A stretch of DNA of 9,314 bases from JANOQP01 sp044227705 (GTDB lineage: Bacteria; Bacteroidota; Bacteroidia; Chitinophagales; Saprospiraceae), in the NCBI GenBank assembly GCA_044227705.1, contig JBGAWE010000190.1, positions 1 to 9,314 of the forward strand, in the 5' to 3' direction. A model generated the notes under the pieces. The model was not told the DNA's origin. It saw only the letters and a list, made by a program, of their open reading frames with translations, and did no database searches. Both the position numbers and the translations under genes were made by a program. Positions 7,504 through 9,314 of this stretch are shown here, piece after piece. Position 1 is the stretch's first letter; each line of letters begins with the position of its first letter.

Positions 7504-8267
7504 CACTGGTTTCCAAGGATGATGGGCGCTGCCTTGCCGCTGCCCATGACGATGATTTTCGAGTTGGGCGACGAGGCCAGCTCCTTTTGCGCCTTGATGC
7601 TCTCGTACTGGAGCTGGTTGGCCGTCAGGCTCTGGCCGATGGTGCGCTGGTAGTCGGCGATGCCCTGCGCCTCGATGCGCTTGCGCTCGGCCTCCTGTCG
7701 CTCCTTGTCGAGGACGAACTTCATTTTTTGGGCCTCCTGCTCGGCCTGGATCTTCGATTCAATGGTCTGTTTCACCGCGTCGGGCAGGGTGATGTTGCGG
7801 ATAAGGAGGTTCTCCAAAATGAGGCCGCGCTCTTTGAAGTCCTTTTCGATGCTCGTGGAGATTTTCTGTTGGAACTCCTCCCGCTTTGAGGAATAGAGCG
7901 AGACGGCGTCGAAGTAGACGGCGTTGTCGCGGATGCGCGTCCGAGTGACCGGTCGGACGATGACGCTCTTGTAGTCGCGCCCAATTTTTTGGAGGATGTC
8001 GGGTGCCTGTTCGGCCGAGATGCGGTAGAGCACCGTCAGGTCGATGATAACCTCAAGGCCGTCGGCGGTGAGCACTCGGATGGCATCGTCGCCCGACTGG
8101 TCCCCCTCATTGTGGATGGCGGACATGGTGTACTCCTGCGTTTTGGCGTTGGCCAGTCCAAGGCCGACAAAGCGGGCCGTCCGCCCGATGTGCGCCCGTT
8201 CGGGCCGCGACTTGATGAGGGCCGAGCCGAAAAAGACGGCGACCAGCCCGACGAAGAGCAGGAACAT
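7503..8267 (-). CDS. SPFH/prohibitin-family (Band 7) membrane protein
   Basis: SPFH proteins oligomerise into membrane-bound rings or cages that organise membrane microdomains and often regulate proteases. The 254-residue product has one N-terminal membrane anchor (residues 1-18), an SPFH domain (about 20-165) with VLTADGLEVIIDLTVLYRIS, IGRDYKSVIVRP and LYSSKREEFQQKI, then a charged coiled coil (about 168-215, AEQEAQKMKFVLDKERQEAE) and a C-terminal tail (QYESIKAQKELASSPNSKII) typical of bacterial prohibitin homologues. The ATG at 8267 is used; the frame stays open well upstream but that extension lies antisense to the sigma-factor gene and has no family features. A TTG at 8288 would add PKNNLS and give a better positively charged N-terminus, so it is a real alternative. 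The link between anchor and SPFH domain (residues 20-45) looks about 15 residues shorter than usual. It is coupled to the downstream lipoprotein gene. Confidence 0.9.
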   Translation of the reverse strand: MFLLFVGLVAVFFGSALIKSRPERAHIGRTARFVGLGLANAKTQEYTMSAIHNEGDQSGDDAIRVLTADGLEVIIDLTVLYRISAEQAPDILQKIGRDYKSVIVRPVTRTRIRDNAVYFDAVSLYSSKREEFQQKISTSIEKDFKERGLILENLLIRNITLPDAVKQTIESKIQAEQEAQKMKFVLDKERQEAERKRIEAQGIADYQRTIGQSLTANQLQYESIKAQKELASSPNSKIIVMGSGKAAPIILGNQ

Positions 8268-8285
8268 GGAGAGGTTGTTTTTCGG

Positions 8286-8299
8286 CAAATCTATTTTTG
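8286..8299. promoter_or_regulatory. Overlapping divergent TAnnTTTG (Bacteroidota -7-like) elements
   Basis: The region between the SPFH and sigma-factor genes contains TATTTTTG on the plus strand (8292-8299) and TAGATTTG on the minus strand (8293-8286); both match the Bacteroidota -7 consensus TAnnTTTG. The plus-strand copy points at the sigma-factor gene, with a leader of about 95 bases; the minus-strand copy points at the SPFH gene, with a leader of about 10 bases if ATG 8267 is the start. No well-spaced -33 TTTG was found for either; a minus-strand TTTG lies only 11 bases upstream. Suggestive only. Confidence 0.3.
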
Positions 8300-8352
8300 A
8301 AAAGCAAAGCCGGGTTCGGGTTGATTCGGACTTTCGCGGCCGGGAGGCGGGA

Positions 8353-8362
8353 TTTTTTTTTT
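8353..8362. other. T10 homopolymer tract in the divergent intergenic region
   Basis: Ten consecutive T residues (A10 on the other strand) stand in otherwise GC-rich sequence, about 40 bases before the sigma-factor ATG and about 85 bases upstream of the SPFH ATG. No stable hairpin precedes it, so I do not call a terminator. It could act as a bent or UP-like A-tract for the SPFH promoter, or vary in length by slippage. Confidence 0.35.
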
Positions 8363-8402
8363 GCTGTAACCGGCCCCGCCAACCGAGTGTCAAACCGGCA
8401 AA

Positions 8403-8975
8403 ATGACGAACCAGCCAACAGACGAGACCCTCATTCACTGGGCGCGCGCGGGCCGGGCGGCCGGTTTCGAGGGCCTCGTGAGACGCTATGAAAAGTACGC
8501 TTTCACCCTCGCTCTGCGCGTCGTGAGCAGCCGCGAGGAAGCGGAGGAGGTTGCGCAGGACTCGTTTATGCGGGCCTTCCGGGGGCTGGCCGAGTGGCGG
8601 GGCGAGGGGAAGTTCAGCACGTGGCTCTACCGAATCGTCTACAACACGGGGCTGAACGCTATCCGAAAGAACCGGCTCGACGCGGTATCGCTCGACAGCC
8701 TGGCAAAGCCGCCCGCCGTCGCGGACCGTGAGCCATTGGCCATCGAGCGGCTGGAAGCGGCGAGCCGGACAGAGCAAATCGAGGCGGCGATGAGCAGGCT
8801 TTCAGCCGACGATTCGACCATTTTGACCCTTTTTTATCTCAACGAACAGTCGCTCGAGGAAATCGGCCGCGTCCTCCAAATCGAGGCGAACGCGGCGAAG
8901 ACCCGGCTCTGTCGCGCACGAACGAGGTTGCGGCAGGTGATGGAGAGCGAGTTCTCAACCATCTTTGTGCCATGA
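8403..8975 (+). CDS. ECF-family RNA polymerase sigma factor (RpoE-like)
   Basis: An extracytoplasmic-function sigma factor that directs RNA polymerase to a specific set of promoters, usually in response to an envelope signal. The 190-residue product has region 2 at about residues 24-90, with the core-binding segment SREEAEEVAQDSFMRAF and the -10 recognition segment GKFSTWLYRIVYNTGLNAIR, an Asp/Ala/Pro-rich linker (about 92-122), and region 4 at about 124-182, with ILTLFYLNEQSLEEIG and the helix-turn-helix segment NAAKTRLCRARTRLRQ. Length is normal for the group. The ATG at 8403 gives the usual short N-terminal lead (TNQPTDETLIHWARAG) before region 2. Its TGA overlaps the ATG of the next gene (ATGA), the classic layout of a sigma/anti-sigma pair. 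Its target promoters cannot be seen here. Confidence 0.93.
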   Translation: MTNQPTDETLIHWARAGRAAGFEGLVRRYEKYAFTLALRVVSSREEAEEVAQDSFMRAFRGLAEWRGEGKFSTWLYRIVYNTGLNAIRKNRLDAVSLDSLAKPPAVADREPLAIERLEAASRTEQIEAAMSRLSADDSTILTLFYLNEQSLEEIGRVLQIEANAAKTRLCRARTRLRQVMESEFSTIFVP

Positions 8976-9314
8976 ACCAGCGGCCAATCATCACCGACGA
9001 ACAACTGCGCGACCTGCGCGACGGCCTCCTGACCGGGGCCGAACGGCGGCTCGTCGAGATTCAAATCGAGGTCGACGACGAGGTCGCCGCGCGGTTCGAG
9101 GCCGTGCGGACCGAACTCGTCGCGATGCGGGCGAGCGCGCCGTCGGCCGTTTTTTCAAAGAACATCATGGCCCAACTAGCGGCCGAGGGGATGGTCAAAC
9201 AGCCGGTCGCTGCGCGGCGGACGGACTGGGTCATCCGGGCGGTGCTCGGTTTTGCGGGGCTGCTGTTTGCTGCGTCGCTCGTCGTGCTGTGGAAGAACTG
9301 GGCGGGCATCGCCC
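8972..9314 (+). CDS. Probable anti-sigma factor, single-pass membrane protein (partial, runs off window)
   Basis: The frame starts with the ATG that overlaps the sigma-factor stop and stays open to the right edge, giving 114 residues without a stop. The N-terminus (MNQRPIITDEQLRDLRDGLL) and an acidic helical stretch (about residues 23-50) would be cytoplasmic and could clamp the sigma factor; a hydrophobic segment at about residues 86-109 (WVIRAVLGFAGLLFAASLVV) is a likely transmembrane helix, with the rest in the periplasm beyond the window. No HxxxCxxC zinc motif is present, so it is not a classic ZAS-type anti-sigma factor. The assignment rests on gene order, coupling and topology, not on a recognised domain. 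Confidence 0.75.
   Translation, partial: MNQRPIITDEQLRDLRDGLLTGAERRLVEIQIEVDDEVAARFEAVRTELVAMRASAPSAVFSKNIMAQLAAEGMVKQPVAARRTDWVIRAVLGFAGLLFAASLVVLWKNWAGIA

Noticed and set aside
8268..8777. N-terminal extension of the SPFH protein by up to 170 codons
   Set aside because: The extension runs antisense through the ECF sigma gene and the divergent control region and shows no domain; the membrane anchor begins at ATG 8267 (or TTG 8288).

Overview
The window is about 60% G+C and reads as a chromosomal fragment of a Bacteroidota bacterium, most likely a GC-rich Saprospiraceae-like lineage. That is an inference from four things: a very large secreted protein built of HYR, CARDB, CnnnGTPxxPxDDT and lectin-like modules and ending in a type IX secretion (T9SS) C-terminal sorting domain; Bacteroidota-style CcmE and oversized CcmF; lack of clear Shine-Dalgarno sequences; and TAnnTTTG promoter-like elements. 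No RNA gene, CRISPR array, insertion sequence or phage gene was seen.

Layout. (1) Positions 1 to about 3504, plus strand: the 3' part of one giant surface/secreted multidomain gene that enters from the left edge. As written it is broken. Its frame switches near 1090-1110, inside a lectin-like domain that also lacks about 70 residues compared with its second copy in the same protein. Inside the T9SS sorting domain (3432-3505) the frame switches away and back at two short homopolymers. (2) 3701-6913, plus strand: ccmE and ccmF of the System I cytochrome c maturation pathway. CcmE carries the CxxxY (Cys) haem handle instead of the usual HxxxY. CcmF has all four haem-related histidines plus a large periplasmic region made of two tandem copies of a domain of about 102 residues. 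(3) 6922-8267, minus strand, convergent with ccmF: an SPFH/prohibitin-like membrane protein followed, with a one-base TGATG overlap, by a putative lipoprotein of unknown function. (4) 8403 to the right edge, plus strand, divergent from the SPFH gene: an ECF sigma factor overlapping (ATGA) the start of a single-pass membrane protein, probably its anti-sigma factor, which runs off the window.

The genes form three likely transcription units: ccmEF (haem delivery to apocytochromes c at the outer face of the inner membrane), SPFH-lipoprotein (cell envelope, role unknown) and sigma/anti-sigma (envelope-type signalling). The 135-bp divergent region between the last two holds overlapping promoter-like elements on both strands. 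I did not find a convincing wholly new system. The observations most worth checking are the Cys-type CcmE beside a CcmF with a duplicated periplasmic domain, and the clustered frame breaks in the secreted protein.
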